Of a stretch of DNA of 64,000 nt, positions 9,062 through 17,378 are shown piece by piece. The translations under genes and the position numbers were made by a program. Location: the NCBI GenBank assembly GCA_963811825.1, contig CAWESS010000007.1:79158-143157 (forward strand), in the 5' to 3' direction. The stretch is from Fodinibacter sp963811825. Lineage in GTDB: Bacteria; Actinomycetota; Actinomycetes; Actinomycetales; Dermatophilaceae. The number at the start of each line of letters is the position of its first letter. Within the stretch, counting starts at the first letter, position 1. The notes below the pieces were generated by a model that saw only the letters and a program-made list of their open reading frames with translations, searched no databases and had not been told where the DNA came from.

Positions 9062-9099
9062 GTGAGACCCCGATCCGCCTCTGCGGGTCGGGGTTTCAC
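9062..9099 (+). terminator. Terminator hairpin after tRNA-His
   Basis: A 17-bp imperfect stem, GTGAGACCCCGATCCGC (9062-9078) against GCGGGTCGGGGTTTCAC (9083-9099), with a 4-base loop, immediately after the tRNA. Confidence 0.75.
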
Positions 9100-9164
9100 G
9101 CTGTCAGTGAAATCGCGGCGAGCCCGCGGCCGATGGTTCTCCACTGCTTTGCAAGGATGGTCGT

Positions 9165-9806
9165 ATGCAGTCACGCCGCTTCGCCACCGTCGTCACGATC
9201 GTCATCGTGGTGGCGTTCTTCCTCGTTGCCATCGCCCCCGCGTTCGCCTCTCCGGCGCCGGGGACCCTCCCGCTGCACGCGCGGCTGCTCTCCTCGGCGC
9301 CTGCGGACGGGGCCACCCTCGACACCGTGGACCAGGTCGTGCTGACGTTCAACGAGGACGTCAACCCCGACTTCGTCGCCGTGCGTGTCGCCGGGCCCGC
9401 CGGTGGCGAGGCCGAGGGCGCCCCGACCGTCGACGGCCCCACGGTGACGCAGCCCCTCTCGGCACCGTTGGAGGCAGGCGAGCACACCGTGACCTACCGG
9501 GTGGTGAGCAACGACGGGCACCCGATCTCCGGAACCCTGACGTTCACGACGACGGCATCGGCGGTCGCCCCCTCACCCACCCCGAGCACTGCCGAACCGA
9601 CCCCGTCGGAGGCCAGCTCCACGGCATCCGCGACGCCCACGCCGTCCGAGTCCCTGACGCCCGCGCCAGAACCCGCTGTCGAGGAAGAAGGGACGTCCCC
9701 ATGGGTCGGTGTCGTGATCGCCCTGGGGGTGGCCGCGCTCGCCGCCATCGGGGGCGGCGCGTGGACTCGTCGCCGCGCGCGCCACTCGGACGGCGAACAG
9801 GTCTGA
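9165..9806 (+). CDS. CopC-domain protein, secreted and C-terminally anchored
   Basis: A 213-residue exported protein. A signal peptide (residues 1-28, core VVTIVIVVAFFLVAIAPAFA, cleavage after AFA) is followed by a CopC-like beta-sandwich: LHARLLSSAPADGATL at its start, LTFNEDVNPDF, and HPISGTLTFTT at its end. A Pro/Ser/Thr-rich stretch (residues 130-170) leads to one membrane helix (WVGVVIALGVAALAAIGGG) and an arginine-rich cytoplasmic tail. CopC domains bind copper through histidines; the near-N-terminal His here is several residues into the mature protein, so copper binding is plausible but unproven. No CopD gene is adjacent. Confidence 0.82.
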   Translation: MQSRRFATVVTIVIVVAFFLVAIAPAFASPAPGTLPLHARLLSSAPADGATLDTVDQVVLTFNEDVNPDFVAVRVAGPAGGEAEGAPTVDGPTVTQPLSAPLEAGEHTVTYRVVSNDGHPISGTLTFTTTASAVAPSPTPSTAEPTPSEASSTASATPTPSESLTPAPEPAVEEEGTSPWVGVVIALGVAALAAIGGGAWTRRRARHSDGEQV

Positions 9807-9872
9807 CGCGAGGCGCGGGTCGGGCGACTCGATTTCGCGCCGCCGGAGCCCGCCTGCTAATGTCTCCGACGC

Positions 9873-9948
<76 letters not shown>

Positions 9949-9963
9949 CCGCTCATCGAGCGA

Positions 9964-9989
9964 GAGGCTCCCCGACACCGGGGAGCCTC
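9964..9989 (+). terminator. Terminator hairpin after tRNA-Lys
   Basis: Perfect 11-bp stem GAGGCTCCCCG/CGGGGAGCCTC with an ACAC loop, 15 bp after the tRNA. Confidence 0.75.
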
Positions 9990-10026
9990 ACCTGTGTCAC
10001 GGCCCGGAGGACACGTGGCGCCCGGT

Positions 10027-10392
10027 TCAGCCGCGACGGAGGCGCCGCACGATCAGCCACCCACCGACGACCGCCACCACCGCGACCACCGCAGCCAGGC
10101 GCTCGACGCGCAGCTCGCCCTCAGGGGTCGTCGCGACGTCGGCAAAACGCTTCTTGGCGACTTCGGTCTGGCGGTGGATGATCGACGACGGTCGCACCCT
10201 CTCGGTGAGCTCGTCGATGGTCTGGGCGAGCCGTTCACGACGGGCGACGATCTCGGCCTCGAGGGCAGGGATGGACGGGGGAGCTGGCGGGACTGCTGGT
10301 GCTGCGGTTGCGGCGGCTTCTGGTGCTGCGGTGGAGGCGGCTGCCGAGGCGCCGCTCGACGCGCTCGCGGCAGCGGGCTGGGCGTTGCTCAT
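10027..10392 (-). CDS. DUF3618 domain membrane protein
   Basis: A 121-residue actinobacterial protein of unknown function. The N-terminus is an Ala/Pro/Ser-rich low-complexity arm (residues 1-40), followed by the DUF3618 signature IPALEAEIVARRERLAQTID with the conserved arginine-leucine-threonine-leucine pattern, and a single membrane helix near the C-terminus (LAAVVAVVAVVGGWLIV) ending in a basic tail. It starts 7 bp downstream of the bcp stop on the same strand, so the two are probably co-transcribed. Confidence 0.8.
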   Translation of the reverse strand: MSNAQPAAASASSGASAAASTAAPEAAATAAPAVPPAPPSIPALEAEIVARRERLAQTIDELTERVRPSSIIHRQTEVAKKRFADVATTPEGELRVERLAAVVAVVAVVGGWLIVRRLRRG

Positions 10393-10399
10393 GAGGTCC

Positions 10400-10870
10400 T
10401 CACTGGAGTCCGAGGTCGCGTCGCAGCTTGGCGACGTGTCCGGTGGCCTTGACGTTGTAGAAGGCGTGCGAGACGGTTCCCTGCTCGTCGACGACGACGG
10501 TGCTGCGGATGACGCCCTGCACCGTCTTCCCGTAGAGCTTCTTCTCGCCGAAGGCGCCCCATGCCGTCATGACAGCCCGATCCGCGTCTGACAGCAGGGT
10601 GATCGTCAGGCCGTCCTTCTCGCGGAACTTCGCGAGCTGTGCGGGCTGGTCGGGTGAGATGCCGAGCACGGTGTAGCCGTGCGCCGCCAAGGACTCGAGG
10701 GAGTCGCTGAAGTCGCAGGCCTGCGTGGTGCACCCGGGTGTCATCGCTGCCGGGTAGAAGTAGACGATGACCTTGCCGCCGCGCAGGTCGCTCAGGGTCA
10801 CGGACGTACCGGTGTCGTCGGGAAGGGTGAAGTCCGGCGCGCTGTCGCCGGGGCCGAGCCGGTCACTCAC
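10400..10870 (-). CDS. bcp: Thioredoxin-dependent thiol peroxidase (Bcp/PrxQ peroxiredoxin)
   Basis: A 156-residue atypical 2-Cys peroxiredoxin that reduces hydroperoxides using thioredoxin. The active site MTPGCTTQACDF near residues 44-55 carries the peroxidatic Cys and, five residues on, the resolving Cys that defines the PrxQ/Bcp type. The N-terminal GDSAPDFTLPDD and SPDQPAQLAKF elements are typical. It leads a two-gene unit with the DUF3618 gene. Confidence 0.92.
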   Translation of the reverse strand: MSDRLGPGDSAPDFTLPDDTGTSVTLSDLRGGKVIVYFYPAAMTPGCTTQACDFSDSLESLAAHGYTVLGISPDQPAQLAKFREKDGLTITLLSDADRAVMTAWGAFGEKKLYGKTVQGVIRSTVVVDEQGTVSHAFYNVKATGHVAKLRRDLGLQ

Positions 10871-10954
10871 GGTGGCTCCTCGTCATGTCGTCTGGCTGTG
10901 GCACAAACCTACCCCGCCGGGTGGTCGGTCGAGGCTGTCGCTCCCAACAGGGGT

Positions 10955-11039
10955 TGGTGCGCAAGGCGGGACTCGAACCCGCACACCCGAAGGCACCAGA
11001 ACCTAAATCTGGCGCGTCTACCAATTCCGCCACTCGCGC
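10955..11039 (-). tRNA. tRNA-Leu (anticodon TAG)
   Basis: Class II tRNA on the minus strand. Acceptor GCGCGAG pairs with CTTGCGC (one G-T pair), anticodon stem CCAGA/TCTGG around TTTAGGT, a long variable arm TGCCTTCGGGTGT, T stem GCGGG/CCCGC, and encoded CCA. Confidence 0.97.
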
Positions 11040-11068
11040 GCGGGCGACAGCCTACGACGGCCCGGTGC

Positions 11069-11707
11069 TCAGGTGCTGAGGAATTCTCGCAGGACAGGTT
11101 CGAGCGCCCGAAAGGCATTGCCCCGGTGGGAGATCGCATTCTTCTCCGCATCCGCGTGCTCAGCGAGCGTTCGCTGCTGCCCCGTGGGGACGAAGACCGG
11201 GTCATAGCCGAAGCCGTTGGTGCCGCGCGGCCCGCGCACGATCGAACCCTCGACACGTCCTTCGACCCCGTGCACGCGACCGTCCGGCATGGCGAGCACG
11301 GCCGCGCACACGAACGCCGCGGCGCGGTGCTCGTCCGGCACGTCACCGATCTGTTCGAGGAGCAGGTTGAGGTTCGCGCGGTCGATGTCGGCGCGCCCGG
11401 CACCCGGCCCCGCAGAAGATCCCGACCAGCGTGCCGAGAACACACCTGGGCACCCGCCGAGGACGTCGACGGCCAGGCCCGAGTCGTCGGCCACCGCCGG
11501 CAGGCCGGTGGCCTCGGCAAGAGCGACCGCCTTCAGCCGGGCGTTCCCGAAGAAGGTCACCTCGGTCTCGGCGACATCCGGAGCACCCTCGACGTCGCCA
11601 GCGCCGATGATCTCGAGGTCGAGGTCCGCCACGAGACCCGCAAGAATCTGTCCGAGTTCGTGGACCTTGTGCTCATTGCGAGTGGCGAGCACGAGCCGCC
11701 GGCTCAT
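11069..11707 (-). CDS. rdgB: Non-canonical purine NTP pyrophosphatase (XTP/dITP diphosphatase)
   Basis: A 212-residue Ham1/RdgB enzyme that hydrolyses dITP, XTP and related bases to prevent their incorporation into DNA. Typical features are LVLATRNEHKVHEL at the start, ADDSGLAVDVLGGCPGVFSARW with the catalytic aspartates, and GTNGFGYDPVFVP and ISHRGNAFRAL near the end. ATG 11707 follows the rph stop by 5 bp, so translation is probably coupled to rph. This rph-rdgB pairing is common in bacteria. Confidence 0.94.
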   Translation of the reverse strand: MSRRLVLATRNEHKVHELGQILAGLVADLDLEIIGAGDVEGAPDVAETEVTFFGNARLKAVALAEATGLPAVADDSGLAVDVLGGCPGVFSARWSGSSAGPGAGRADIDRANLNLLLEQIGDVPDEHRAAAFVCAAVLAMPDGRVHGVEGRVEGSIVRGPRGTNGFGYDPVFVPTGQQRTLAEHADAEKNAISHRGNAFRALEPVLREFLST

Positions 11708-11712
11708 GCCAC

Positions 11713-12471
11713 TCACGCCTGACGCTCGCGCGGGGTCTCCTCGAGCGCGGCCTGCTGCACCATGGTGAGCTCGGCACAGCCGACCGTCGCGAGGTCGAGG
11801 AGATGGCCGAGAACCGCGCGGTCGAACGGGTCCCCCTCCGCCGTGCCCTGCACCTCGACGAAGCGACCGTCCCCGGTCATCACGACGTTCATGTCGGTCT
11901 GTGCGGTGGAGTCCTCCGGGTAGTCCAGGTCGAGCACCGGGCGACCCTTGACGAGCCCGACGCTCACCGCGGCGATCGACCCGGTGAGTGGCTGCGCCGC
12001 TGGGGCGATCAGGCCCTTGGCGCGCGCGTCGGCCACGGCATCCGCCAAGGCCACCCAGGCGCCGGTGATCGCGGCCGTGCGGGTGCCGCCATCGGCCTGG
12101 AGCACGTCGCAGTCCAGGACGATCGTGTTCTCGCCGAGGGCCTTGGTGTCGATGACCGCCCGCAGGCTGCGGCCGACGAGGCGGCTGATCTCGTGGGTGC
12201 GGCCACCGACCTTCCCGCGTCGCGACTCGCGGTCGGATCGCGTGTTCGTCGACCTGGGCAGCATCTCGTACTCCGCGGTGACCCATCCGGTACCGCGGCC
12301 CTTGAGCCAGCGGGGAACGCCCGCCGTGAAGGATGCCGCGCACAGGACACGGGTGCGGCCGAACTCGACGAGGACACTGCCTTCCGCGTGGTCCAGCCAG
12401 TTGCGCGTGATGCGCACCTCGCGAAGTTGGTCAGGGGCGCGGCCGTCGTGGCGAACAGACTCGTGGGACAT
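11713..12471 (-). CDS. rph: Ribonuclease PH
   Basis: A 252-residue phosphorolytic 3'-5' exoribonuclease that trims tRNA 3' ends. It starts RHDGRAPDQLREVRI and contains the basic SDRESRRGKVGGRTHEISRL-type substrate-binding region (split across residues about 82-100), VLDCDVLQADGGTRTAAITG and LDLDYPEDSTAQTDMNVVM, all diagnostic for RNase PH. Length is normal. It lies 18 bp downstream of the MBL hydrolase gene in a minus-strand series beginning with clpS. Confidence 0.95.
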   Translation of the reverse strand: MSHESVRHDGRAPDQLREVRITRNWLDHAEGSVLVEFGRTRVLCAASFTAGVPRWLKGRGTGWVTAEYEMLPRSTNTRSDRESRRGKVGGRTHEISRLVGRSLRAVIDTKALGENTIVLDCDVLQADGGTRTAAITGAWVALADAVADARAKGLIAPAAQPLTGSIAAVSVGLVKGRPVLDLDYPEDSTAQTDMNVVMTGDGRFVEVQGTAEGDPFDRAVLGHLLDLATVGCAELTMVQQAALEETPRERQA

Positions 12472-12489
12472 GAGCCCAAGGTTATGGGG

Positions 12490-13260
12490 TCACAGCTCGT
12501 AGACCGCGTTCGCCCGGGCGAGCTCGACGGTGCCCGGCCAGATCCCGGCCGCCTGGGCGCGGCAGACCTCCGGATCGTTCCAGGCCGGGATGTGCGTCAG
12601 CATGAGCCGCTTGACCCCGCCGGCCTTCACTGCAGCGGTGGCGGCTCGCGATCCGGACAGGTGGATGCCGGTGATCGCGTCGTCACGCCCGTCGACGAAC
12701 GCGGAGTCCATCAGCGCCAGATCGGCGTCGCGAAGCAGGGGTGTGAGGTTGTCGCAGTCGTCCGTGTCACCGGTGTACGCGAGCACTGCTCCGCCGGCCT
12801 CGACGCGATATCCAAACGCCTCGACGGGATGGTTCATCGCATAGGGCGTCACGGTGAACGGCCCGATGACGAGCGGCTCGGCATCCACGACCACGCGGAC
12901 GTCGAACTGAGCCTCCATCCCCCCCGCTTCGAGGCCGTGGTACATCAGCTGCAGCCGTTGAGCCGTGCCCGTCGGCCCATGCACCGGGAGCCGCGACGGA
13001 AAGGGTCCGGCCGGGCGGTAGCGGCGCCAGACGTAGAGGCCACAGAGATCGACACAGTGGTCTGGGTGGAGGTGCGTGAGCACGACGGCATCGAGGTCAT
13101 CCGGAGACAGGTGTCGCTGCAGCGCACCGAGCGCGCCGCTTCCGAGGTCGAGAACGATGTTCCAGACCCGCCCCCCGAACTCCTCCTGGATGAGGTACGA
13201 CGACGAAGGTGACGTGGGACCTGCGAAGGATCCTGAGCAGCCGAGGACCGTCACCTTCAT
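12490..13260 (-). CDS. MBL-fold metallo-hydrolase (RNase Z-like)
   Basis: A 256-residue metallo-beta-lactamase-fold hydrolase. The metal site is clear: HLHPDH (residues about 62-67), YTGDTDDC containing a bridging aspartate, and a final histidine in MLTHIPAW. It resembles the RNase Z/AtsA/phosphodiesterase branch and is widely found between murI and rph in actinobacteria. Cyclic-nucleotide or tRNA substrates are possible; none can be assigned. Its ATG overlaps the murI stop in ATGA. Confidence 0.85.
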   Translation of the reverse strand: MKVTVLGCSGSFAGPTSPSSSYLIQEEFGGRVWNIVLDLGSGALGALQRHLSPDDLDAVVLTHLHPDHCVDLCGLYVWRRYRPAGPFPSRLPVHGPTGTAQRLQLMYHGLEAGGMEAQFDVRVVVDAEPLVIGPFTVTPYAMNHPVEAFGYRVEAGGAVLAYTGDTDDCDNLTPLLRDADLALMDSAFVDGRDDAITGIHLSGSRAATAAVKAGGVKRLMLTHIPAWNDPEVCRAQAAGIWPGTVELARANAVYEL

Positions 13261-14084
13261 GGGATCACCGGTTTCACCGATGGCTGCGCCAGCGTGTAGA
13301 CCCGCCCGAGCTTCGAACCCACCCCGAGAAAACGCGTGGCCAGGCGGCGGAACTCCTCCGGGTCACCTGTCGTGGTGAACCCATGGCTCGGCACGGGGAG
13401 GTCGTCGCCTCGCAGGAGATCGCCATCAGCCAGCACGTGGTAGACGTCCTTCGCGGTCTCCTCCGCCGACGAGACCAGCGTGACGTTGTCTCCCATCACG
13501 TAGGCGATCACCGCCGTGAGGAGTGGGTAGTGCGTGCACCCGAGGACGAGGGTGTCCACGCCACGCTCACGCAGGGGGTCCAGGTACTCGTGCGCGACGT
13601 CGACGAGATCCGCGCTCCCGGTGATGCCTCGCTCGACGAACTCGACGAACCTGGGGCAGGGGGTGCTGGTCACGTCGAGGTGCGGGGCCGCCGCGAAGGC
13701 GTCGAGGTAGGCCCCTGACTGGTGGGTCCCGAGCGTGGAGATGACGCCGACCCGGCCGTTGCGTGTCGCTGCCGCCGCGCGACGAACCGCGGGGCGGATC
13801 ACCTCGACCACTGGCACGTCGTAACGCTCCCGGGCGTCGTGCAGCACCGCGGCACTCGCCGTGTTGCAGGCGATCACCAGGACCTTGACACCGTGGTCGA
13901 CGAGCCGGTCAAGGCAGCCCAGTGCCAGTTCGCGCGTTTCCGCGATGGGTCGCGGACCGTACGGCGCATGTGCCGTGTCACCGAAGTAGGCGACCGACTC
14001 GTGTGGCAACTGGTCGAGGATCGCACGCATGACGGTGAGGCCGCCGTACCCGGAGTCGAAGACCCCGATGGGTGAGTCCGTCAC
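13257..14084 (-). CDS. murI: Glutamate racemase
   Basis: A 275-residue cofactor-independent racemase that makes D-glutamate for peptidoglycan. Both catalytic cysteines are in their motifs: VIACNTASAA (around residue 73) and VLGCTHYPLL (around residue 187). The N-terminus IGVFDSGYGGLTV and the FGDTAHAPYG loop are characteristic. It is translationally coupled to the MBL hydrolase. Confidence 0.96.
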   Translation of the reverse strand: MTDSPIGVFDSGYGGLTVMRAILDQLPHESVAYFGDTAHAPYGPRPIAETRELALGCLDRLVDHGVKVLVIACNTASAAVLHDARERYDVPVVEVIRPAVRRAAAATRNGRVGVISTLGTHQSGAYLDAFAAAPHLDVTSTPCPRFVEFVERGITGSADLVDVAHEYLDPLRERGVDTLVLGCTHYPLLTAVIAYVMGDNVTLVSSAEETAKDVYHVLADGDLLRGDDLPVPSHGFTTTGDPEEFRRLATRFLGVGSKLGRVYTLAQPSVKPVIP

Positions 14085-14165
14085 GGGCTTACCGTAGGCC
14101 AGTCGCGCGAGATCGGCAGCGGGCGCGGCCGTGATCTGCGTCGCGTCGAACGCGCACCTCCACCG

Positions 14166-14847
14166 TCACGCTGTGAGCATCGCGGATGCGAGGGTCTCCT
14201 GGAGCCAGGTGAGGAAGTCGTACACGGCCAGGGCGTAGGCCAGCGGGTCGTCCGGGTCGAGGTCGCCGGCCGCGGCCTCCAACGCGTCCAGGTCCGCGTC
14301 GGTGCGCAGCCCCATCCGTTCGCCGAGCACGAGCCGGACGTCGGTCAGGGCGGTGAGGACCGCTCGGGCCTGGCCCTCGTCGAGCACGATCTTGTCCTCG
14401 TGGCGCAGGAGGCCAGCCGCCTGCGCCAGGACCGCCGCCTTGCGCTGCCGCAGCCCGGTCTCGGTGAGCCGGCGGAACTCCGCTGCGGCTTCGTCGTCCT
14501 GTCGGTTGGCCGTCGGCAGGAGTCGGTCCAGGGCCGGGTCGCGATCGGCCGCGGAGGCCACGAGATCGTCCTGGTCCTCGGCCGCCAGCGTGACCCCCAT
14601 CCCCAGCCCGGCGACGATCGACGCGAACTCGTCGGTCGCCCCGGAAGCCACCCACCGACTCCCCCGCCGCATCCGACTCCCCGGCGCCGGCCGCGCCGTC
14701 CGAGCCCACCGTCGACAGAGGCGGCGGCTCGAGCAGGTCGTGCACCTGTTCCATCAGGCCCGCGACGGTGGCGCGCTCGAGCGGGTCCAGGCGCGCGGCA
14801 TACGACGCGTTCCTCCCCCGCCCCTTGCGGCGGAACCCGCGGGCCAT
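14166..14847 (-). CDS. DUF2017 family protein (frame broken near 14648)
   Basis: The gene begins MARGFRRKGRGR at 14847 and includes LDPLERATVAGLMEQVHDLL, the N-terminal DUF2017 signature. After GESVGG near 14650 the coherent sequence shifts frame to SGATDEFASIVAG and continues to TWLQETLASAMLTA at 14166. The two halves make one roughly 225-residue protein, so a single-base change is inferred. DUF2017 genes almost always sit beside clpS in actinobacteria, and the ATG here overlaps the clpS stop (ATGA). A role in ClpS-linked proteolysis is suggested by context only. Confidence 0.75.
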
Positions 14848-15137
14848 CAGGAGTCCTTCTGGAAGGTCGCCCACAGGCCGTAGCCCTGCAGGGCCTCGGT
14901 GTCGGCCTCCATGGCCTCGCGCGTGCCGTTCGCGACGACGGCCCGACCCTGGGTGTGGACGTCCATCATCAGCTTCTCGGCCTTGGCACGGGAGTAGCCG
15001 AAGTGGTTCTGCAACACGTAGGTCACGTAGGACATGAGGTTGACCGGGTCGTTCCACACGATCGTGATCCACGGGATGTCGGGCGCGAGGTCCCCGCCGG
15101 TGGCGGTGACCTCCTCCTGGACGGGCGCGAGCGACAC
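14847..15137 (-). CDS. clpS: ATP-dependent Clp protease adaptor ClpS
   Basis: A 96-residue N-degron adaptor that hands substrates to ClpA/ClpC. The core WITIVWNDPVNLMSYVTYVL carries the NDPVN ligand-binding loop and M/V pocket residues; KAEKLMMDVHTQGRAVV follows as expected. The GTG at 15137 (V-S-L-A-P-V-Q) gives family length; a longer reading from 15230 would overlap hmgA. It lies 28 bp after hmgA and is coupled to the DUF2017 gene. Confidence 0.92.
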   Translation of the reverse strand: MSLAPVQEEVTATGGDLAPDIPWITIVWNDPVNLMSYVTYVLQNHFGYSRAKAEKLMMDVHTQGRAVVANGTREAMEADTEALQGYGLWATFQKDS

Positions 15138-15165
15138 GCGCCAAGGATAGGTGCCGCTGCGCAGG

Positions 15166-16413
15166 TCAGTCGCGCGGGCGGTTCCAGGACCCGGCGTACA
15201 CGCCGTCGTCGCACGCCCGACCCGCCTCACCGAGCTCGAGCGGGCGGAAGGTGTCGACCATGACGGCCAGCTCGTCGAAGAACTCCTTGCCGATCGACGC
15301 CTCGGCCGCTCCCGGCTGCGGCCCGTGGGCGTGCCCGCCGGGGTGCAGCGAGATCGAGCCCTTGGCGATGCCCGAGCCCTTGCGCGCCTCGTAGTCGCCG
15401 TCGACGTAGAACATCACCTCGTCGCTGTCGACGTTGGAGTGGTAGTACGGCACGGGGATGGACAGCGGGTGGTAGTCGACCTTGCGCGGCACGAAGTTGC
15501 AGATGACGAAGTTCCAGCCCTCGAACACCTGGTGGGCCGGCGGGGGCTGGTGGATGCGCCCCGTGATCGGCTCGTAGTCGCTCACGTTGAACACGTAGGG
15601 GTAGAGGCAGCCGTCCCAGCCGACGACGTCGAGCGGGTGGAAGGGCACGACGTGCACGGTGCCGACGATGCCGCCGCTGCTCGCCGGGCCGCCGCCACGG
15701 TGCTTGATGTAGACCTCGGTGTGCGCGTCCGGGTCCTCGCCGACGTCCTCCGCGAGGAGCGGCCCCTGCGGCAGCCGCAGGTCCCGCTCGCAGTAGGGGC
15801 TGTGCTCGAGGAGCTGGCCGTACTTGCTGAGGTAGCGCTTGGGTGGCGCGATGTGGCTGCTCGCCTCGATGACGATGGTGCGCAGCGGGTCCTTGGCCGA
15901 GGGCTTGGGGATCCACCGGTGGGTCGTGGCCCTCGGCAGGATGACGTAGTCGCCCTCCCCCACCTCGAACGCGCCGAACACCGTCTCCACCCGGGCCCGG
16001 CCGCGCTCGACGTAGACGCACTCGTCACCGATGCCGTTGCGGTACCACGGGCTGGGGGCGCCGGCCACGGCGTACGACAGCCGCACGTCACCGTTGCCGA
16101 GGAGCAGGCGGCGCCCCGTCACGACGTCGGTGTCCTTGACGACCTTCGGGGGAAAGAGGTCGTGGGGCTTCAGGTGCAGCGGCAGCAGCGGGTGGTTGGG
16201 CGTCGTCGCGAGGTCACCGACGCTCCACGCGCGGTACTCGGCCACCGCGGACGGGATGTTGCGGTGGTAGAGCAGGCTGGAGTCGGAGGAGAACCCCTCC
16301 TCACCCATGAGCTCCTCGGAGTAGAGCTCGCCGACCTGCCCGCGCTTGGCGGGGCGCCGGTGCTGGGTGTGCCGCTTCGGGGGGATGCTGCCCATCGCCT
16401 GGTAGTGCGCCAC
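15166..16413 (-). CDS. hmgA: Homogentisate 1,2-dioxygenase
   Basis: A 415-residue cupin-fold Fe(II) dioxygenase that opens the ring of homogentisate to maleylacetoacetate in tyrosine/phenylalanine degradation. Iron-ligand regions are visible: VPYYHSNVDSDEVMFYVDGD (a His and a Glu) and LHPGGHAHGPQPG (the second His). Length is slightly under the roughly 430 of proteobacterial enzymes. It is divergent from the 16494/fahA pair, with 80 bp between them for both promoters, and hppD lies 5 kb away. Confidence 0.9.
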   Translation of the reverse strand: MAHYQAMGSIPPKRHTQHRRPAKRGQVGELYSEELMGEEGFSSDSSLLYHRNIPSAVAEYRAWSVGDLATTPNHPLLPLHLKPHDLFPPKVVKDTDVVTGRRLLLGNGDVRLSYAVAGAPSPWYRNGIGDECVYVERGRARVETVFGAFEVGEGDYVILPRATTHRWIPKPSAKDPLRTIVIEASSHIAPPKRYLSKYGQLLEHSPYCERDLRLPQGPLLAEDVGEDPDAHTEVYIKHRGGGPASSGGIVGTVHVVPFHPLDVVGWDGCLYPYVFNVSDYEPITGRIHQPPPAHQVFEGWNFVICNFVPRKVDYHPLSIPVPYYHSNVDSDEVMFYVDGDYEARKGSGIAKGSISLHPGGHAHGPQPGAAEASIGKEFFDELAVMVDTFRPLELGEAGRACDDGVYAGSWNRPRD

Positions 16414-16493
16414 TGCTGCTGTCCACTCCTTCGTGGTCCGGGTGTTTCCCCGCAGGCTACGCCGGGTCGACGCCGCTCGGTAGCGTGGGGACC

Positions 16494-17375
16494 ATGCCCC
16501 CTGCGATCAGCCCTGTCTGGCACGGCCTGGTCGACGACGCCGCGGTCTTCCCACCCGGCAACGCCACGCTGTCGGATGCCGTGGCGCGCCATCGCGCGCA
16601 CCGCACCTCGTCGTACGCCGAGTGCGTGGGGCCGCTGCTCGTGCCGGCCGCCGGTGCCGCAGACCTGGTGTCCGTGCTCGATGCCGAGCCTGACGGTGAG
16701 GTGGGCGCGGACGACGCGCGGCCGGCATCCGCGCGTCTCGAGGTCGTGCTGATCGCCCGCCCGGGGGCTGACCCGGCCCTGCTCACCGCAGGCCGCGACA
16801 CGCTGCTCGACGACGACCGCGTCCGGGTGGTCGGCGCCGAGCTCGGGTGGTACGACGGCTGGTCCACCGACCTGGCAGGAGACCTGCCGCTCGCCGTCGA
16901 GATCCCCCGGGGGCCCGAGCACGACCGGGCCCTCGCCGAGGTTCGCACGGCGCACCGCGAAGGGCTCCCGGTCGTCGCCAAGTTCCGCACCGGCCCGACA
17001 CCGACCTGGGTGTGGCCCGACGAGCGCGAGCTGGCTGGCTTCCTGCGCGTCGTGGCACCCGAGGTCCCGTTCAAGCTCACCGGGGGCCTGCACCATGCCG
17101 TCCGCGGCACCTACGAGGTGGACGGCGTGCCCGAGGAGAACCACGGCGTGCTCAACGTCCTGCTCGCCACGTCGGCCGCACTCGAGGGGGCCGGCCCTGA
17201 CGAGGTCGCGGGCCTGCTCGCTCTTCGTGACGCCGAAGCTCTGGCAGCCCTCGTCGGCGCGTGGCCGGAGTCGACGGCGACGCGCGTGCGGTCGGCCTTC
17301 ACGGCCTACGGCTGCTGCACGGTGACCGACCCCATCGACGAACTGACCGCCCTGCGACTGCTGACGAAGGACTGA
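16494..17375 (+). CDS. Conserved protein of unknown function in the homogentisate cluster
   Basis: A 293-residue soluble protein with no signal peptide or membrane segment. I do not recognise a named family with confidence. Its alternating pattern looks like a TIM-barrel: LVDDAAVFPPGNATL near the start, then strands with VAKFRTG (a strand-ending Lys), VPFKLTGGLHHAVRG (Lys plus two His) and ENHGVLNVLLA. Such conserved Lys/His residues at strand ends suggest an enzyme. It ends three bases before fahA and shares the promoter gap with hmgA, so it is probably co-expressed with tyrosine catabolism. ATG 16494 was preferred over a GTG three codons earlier. No maleylacetoacetate isomerase gene is seen in the window. 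Confidence 0.75.
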   Translation: MPPAISPVWHGLVDDAAVFPPGNATLSDAVARHRAHRTSSYAECVGPLLVPAAGAADLVSVLDAEPDGEVGADDARPASARLEVVLIARPGADPALLTAGRDTLLDDDRVRVVGAELGWYDGWSTDLAGDLPLAVEIPRGPEHDRALAEVRTAHREGLPVVAKFRTGPTPTWVWPDERELAGFLRVVAPEVPFKLTGGLHHAVRGTYEVDGVPEENHGVLNVLLATSAALEGAGPDEVAGLLALRDAEALAALVGAWPESTATRVRSAFTAYGCCTVTDPIDELTALRLLTKD

Positions 17376-17378
17376 CCG

